Below are positions 61,458 through 64,000 of a DNA stretch of 64,000 bases, piece after piece. The DNA lies in the NCBI GenBank assembly GCA_041919675.1, contig JAYRTJ010000003.1, forward strand, positions 11,932 through 75,931, in the 5' to 3' direction. The stretch is from SHVO01 sp041919675 (GTDB lineage Bacteria > Pseudomonadota > Alphaproteobacteria > Rhodospirillales > Rhodospirillaceae). The position numbers and the translations under genes are program-made. The notes below the pieces were generated by a model that worked only from the letters and a program-made list of their open reading frames with translations, was not told the DNA's origin and searched no databases. The stretch's first letter is position 1; the number at the start of each line of letters is the position of its first letter.

Positions 61458-62425
61458 CAGATGTCGCCTTTCAGCTTGAGACCAATCAGGGTGGCCGCCG
61501 CGGTCATCTTGCGTTTGACGGCGGTCAAAAGTCCGATGGTGGACGGCAGGCCATCCAGGAACGTATCGATCGCCGTTCGGGCTTCGGGCTCATCGAGGTA
61601 CGGCGCATGGCCCCGGTTCGGCACCGTGACCCGTTTGAGATGCGGGATCTCGGTTTGCATCTTTTCGAAAACCTCCACGGACAGGAGATCCGTGTGCCCG
61701 CCGCGAATGGCGAGCACCGGCATCATGCGGAAGGATCGGAAGAACGGCCACAGGTTCACGGCCTTCGCGGTGGCGATGAACGGTTTGGAGATGTCGGCGT
61801 CGTAGTCGGCCCGGAGGCCGCCGTCCGGGGTTTCCACGAAGCGCCGGCGCGCCATGCGGACCCAATCCTCCCCCTTGTATTCCGGGAATACGGCGCCATC
61901 GATCGCTTCGATCGCGGCGGCGGCGTCGGCCCAGGTCTGGATCGGCGCGGTGCGCCCGACATAGCTGCCGATGCGCGCAAGGCCCGCCGGGTCGAGCTCG
62001 GGACCGATATCGTTGAGAACGACCCCCAGAAGACGCGCGGGTATGACCGTCGCCAGAAGCATGGAGATAATACCGCCGAGCGAGGTGCCGATGACGGCCA
62101 CCCGCCTCAGGCCGGCGGCGTCGAGCAGGGCGATGATGTCGCGCACATAGACCTGCGGCACGTAGGTCATCGGATCCTTGGCGTATTCCGAAAGGCCGCG
62201 GCCCCGCAGTTCGACACAGATGACCCGGTAGCGGTCCGCGAGGTGCGGCGCGACGTCCTCGAAGTCGCGGCTGTTGCGGGTCAACCCCGGGATACAGACC
62301 ACCGTGAGGCGCGCGTTCGGCGGACCGGGATAGTCGCGGTAGTGGAGGCGAAGACCGTCCGCCGAGGTGTAATAGCGCGAGGTGAAGGAGGCCGCGGGCG
62401 CGGCGAGGGGCGCGGGACTGTGCAT
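61457..62425 (-). CDS. Alpha/beta hydrolase
   Basis: A 322-residue alpha/beta-fold hydrolase with VVCIPGLTRNSRDFEDVAPHLA (oxyanion region), VELRGRGLSEYA, the nucleophile elbow GTSLGG and the catalytic histidine in VPNRGHAPYLDEPEA. The substrate is unknown. The ATG at 62425 begins just before the conserved N-terminus; a 35-residue in-frame extension has no homology. It is coupled to the aminotransferase downstream. Confidence 0.88.
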   Translation of the reverse strand: MHSPAPLAAPAASFTSRYYTSADGLRLHYRDYPGPPNARLTVVCIPGLTRNSRDFEDVAPHLADRYRVICVELRGRGLSEYAKDPMTYVPQVYVRDIIALLDAAGLRRVAVIGTSLGGIISMLLATVIPARLLGVVLNDIGPELDPAGLARIGSYVGRTAPIQTWADAAAAIEAIDGAVFPEYKGEDWVRMARRRFVETPDGGLRADYDADISKPFIATAKAVNLWPFFRSFRMMPVLAIRGGHTDLLSVEVFEKMQTEIPHLKRVTVPNRGHAPYLDEPEARTAIDTFLDGLPSTIGLLTAVKRKMTAAATLIGLKLKGDI

Positions 62426-62603
62426 GTGACTGGCCGGACGTAAGAGCCGAAGAGGTAGAGAGACTACCCCGATCCGGGCCGTCCGGAGGAACGATTTTCT
62501 CCCGGACCGACCCGCCGCTACAGTCCTCAATTAGGGTCTTGGAAGGCCCGGCCGGGTCGGTTTGAATGCCGCCACCTCAAACATTTTCCGTCCTGGACCC
62601 TCC

Positions 62604-63608
62604 ATGCCCGCCCTGCCCAATGTCGTCGCCGCCATCGGCCATACGCCGCTCATCAAACTGCGCCAGGCGTCCGAGCTGACGGGATGCACCATCCTCGCGA
62701 AAGCCGAATTTACGAACCCGGGTGGTTCGATCAAGGACCGCACCGCGAAATTCATTATCGAGGACGCCGAAGCCAAGGGCCTCCTGAAGCCGGGCGGCGT
62801 CATCGTCGAAGGAACCGCGGGCAACACCGGGATTGGCCTTACGATTGTCGGCAACGCCAAGGGCTATCGGACCGTGATCGTGCTGCCGGAGACCCAGAGC
62901 CAGGAAAAGAAGGACGCCCTCAAGCTCCTGGGCGCGGACCTGCGCCAGGTGAAGGCCGTGCCGGCCGCCGATCCGAACCACTATGTGAAGTTCTCAAAGA
63001 GATTGGCGGAGGAACTGGCGCAGAGCGAAGCCAACGGCGCGATCTGGGCGAACCAGTTCGACAATGTCGCCAACCGCGACGGACACGAGCGCGAGACGGC
63101 GGCCGAGGTGTGGGCCGACCTCGACGGCCGCATCGACGGTTTTGTCTCGGCTGTGGGCACGGGCGGCACGCTGGCCGGCGTCGGCGCCGGGCTCAAGTCG
63201 CGCAATAAGAATATCGTGGTCGCCCTCGCCGACCCCATGGGCGCGGCGCTGTACAACTACTATGCCCATGGCCAGCTGAAGGCCGAGGGGAGCTCGATCA
63301 CCGAAGGCATCGGCCAGGGGCGTATCACCGCCAACCTCGAGGGCGCCGTCGTCGACGATCAGTTCCAGATCCCCGACACCGAAGCCCTGCCGCTCGTGTA
63401 CGACCTCGTAAAAAAAGAAGGCATCAGCGTCGGCAGCTCGACGGGTGTGAACATCGCCGGCGCCATTCGCCTCGCGAGGAAGCTCGGGCCTGGAAAGACC
63501 ATCGTGACGTTCCTCACGGACTCCGGCTCGCGCTATCAGAGCAAGCTGTACAATCCCGAATTCCTGCGCGCCAAGAATCTGCCTGTACCGCCCTGGCTCG
63601 ATCGGTAA
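62604..63608 (+). CDS. cysK: Cysteine synthase A (O-acetylserine sulfhydrylase)
   Basis: CysK makes cysteine from O-acetylserine and sulfide with PLP. The product has 334 residues, with IGHTPLIKL, the PLP lysine Lys44 in PGGSIKDRTAKF, the substrate loop EGTAGNTGIGL, the phosphate-binding GTGGTLAGVGAGLK and SSTGVNIAGA. I start at ATG 62604, where family members begin; a TTG at 62562 would add 14 residues. It diverges from the hydrolase-aminotransferase unit. Confidence 0.94.
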   Translation: MPALPNVVAAIGHTPLIKLRQASELTGCTILAKAEFTNPGGSIKDRTAKFIIEDAEAKGLLKPGGVIVEGTAGNTGIGLTIVGNAKGYRTVIVLPETQSQEKKDALKLLGADLRQVKAVPAADPNHYVKFSKRLAEELAQSEANGAIWANQFDNVANRDGHERETAAEVWADLDGRIDGFVSAVGTGGTLAGVGAGLKSRNKNIVVALADPMGAALYNYYAHGQLKAEGSSITEGIGQGRITANLEGAVVDDQFQIPDTEALPLVYDLVKKEGISVGSSTGVNIAGAIRLARKLGPGKTIVTFLTDSGSRYQSKLYNPEFLRAKNLPVPPWLDR

Positions 63609-63617
63609 ACGCGCCGC

Positions 63618-64000
63618 ATGGCGATCACGGTCAGCTTTTTCCCGGTCACGGACCCGCGCATGGCCGCAGCGCGGCAGATCCGCCACACGGTCTTTTGCGA
63701 AGAACAGCAGGTGCCGCTGGACCTGGAATGGGACGAACACGAAGGCATCTGCGAGCACGTGCTGGCGGAGGTCGACGGGGTTCCCCTGGGCGCGGCGCGC
63801 GTGCGGCCCTATAAGCCGGGCATCTTCAAGGTCGAGCGGGTCGCGGTGCTGCAAAATGCCCGCGGCCGGGGCATCGGCCTCGTCGTCATGGCTGAAATCA
63901 TGCGCCGGCTTTCCGATCGAAGGGTTGGCGCCGTAGTGCTGAACGCCCAGGCCCAGGTCGAGACCTTCTACCTCAAGCTGGGATTTGTAAGCGAAGGCGA
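63618..64000 (+). CDS. GNAT family N-acetyltransferase (cut by window end)
   Basis: The frame begins MAITVSFFPVTDPRMAAARQ and continues with RHTVFCEEQQVPLDLEWD, LGAARVRPY, VERVAVLQNARGRGIGLVVM (the acetyl-CoA-binding R/QxxGxG/A motif) and ETFYLKLGFVSEGE before the window ends. This is the ElaA-like GNAT type. Residues 1-127 are visible; the 3' end is missing. It lies nine bases after cysK and probably shares its transcript. Confidence 0.88.
   Translation, partial: MAITVSFFPVTDPRMAAARQIRHTVFCEEQQVPLDLEWDEHEGICEHVLAEVDGVPLGAARVRPYKPGIFKVERVAVLQNARGRGIGLVVMAEIMRRLSDRRVGAVVLNAQAQVETFYLKLGFVSEG

Overview
The window is a visibly GC-rich, gene-dense stretch of a bacterial chromosome, almost certainly from an alphaproteobacterium. 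The lineage call rests on gene content and order: aroQ-accB-accC-aat facing DUF2155-MCE/MlaD-NDUFA12, a SUF operon headed by an Rrf2 regulator, an alphaproteobacterial-type zur/znu region, SapC, an NDUFA12-type complex I accessory protein and a class II (B12-dependent) ribonucleotide reductase. I cannot name a genus. I saw no rRNA, no insertion sequence or transposase, no prophage and no CRISPR array. There is one tRNA, tRNA-Val(GAC).

Layout. 1-5 kb: shikimate and fatty-acid entry genes (aroQ, accBC), aat, then on the other strand DUF2155, two tandem MCE-domain lipid-transport proteins and NDUFA12. 5-11.5 kb: a PRC-barrel lipoprotein, CreA, then nrdJ behind a regulatory region holding a perfect DnaA-box consensus and a tandem pair of NrdR-like boxes; nrdJ is followed by an orphan CD-NTase/SMODS-like protein whose metal-binding site looks destroyed. 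11.5-19.7 kb: AsmA-like protein, an E. coli-type serA, RidA, a FemAB/GNAT-like protein, a hot-dog thioesterase, parE and an unknown gene. 19.7-24.7 kb: valine-degradation operon (acyl-CoA dehydrogenase, 3-hydroxyisobutyryl-CoA hydrolase, mmsB), a serine hydrolase and a PEP-CTERM protein. 25-28 kb: tRNA-Val with an AT-rich palindrome at its 3' end, N-formylglutamate amidohydrolase, an unknown protein, a HIG1-like protein and a stand-alone receiver.

28-34.6 kb: a tightly coupled SUF iron-sulfur assembly operon (sufR-B-C-D-S-U-T then sufA). 35.4-40.8 kb: a zinc-acquisition locus built around one Zur box, with znuA, a DUF2946-like protein and a TonB-dependent receptor on one side and zur-znuC-znuB on the other; the histidine-rich metal-binding stretch is on the ATPase ZnuC instead of ZnuA. 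40.9-49.5 kb: a KdpD/KdpE-like pair without kdpABC, an M61 peptidase, an ECF sigma factor, and a second HAMP kinase/OmpR regulator pair. 49.8-53.6 kb: two secreted proteins sharing a C-terminal domain, yaaA, an AlkA-like glycosylase, SapC. 53.7-59.3 kb: a three-gene unit of secreted cupredoxin-like protein, membrane EAL phosphodiesterase with a dead GGDEF domain and an outer-membrane beta-barrel, then an AI-2E-type permease. 59.3-60.1 kb: a non-coding stretch of odd composition ending in a nested hairpin leader directly before a 24-residue lysine-rich microprotein. 60.2-64 kb: a PLP aminotransferase coupled to an alpha/beta hydrolase, cysK, and a GNAT gene cut by the window end.

Most genes are ordinary housekeeping or metabolism. 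The parts most worth a second look are the degenerate CD-NTase-like gene, the structured leader with the lysine-rich microprotein, the DnaA/NrdR control region of nrdJ, the zinc locus with its displaced histidine tail, and the cupredoxin/EAL/barrel module.
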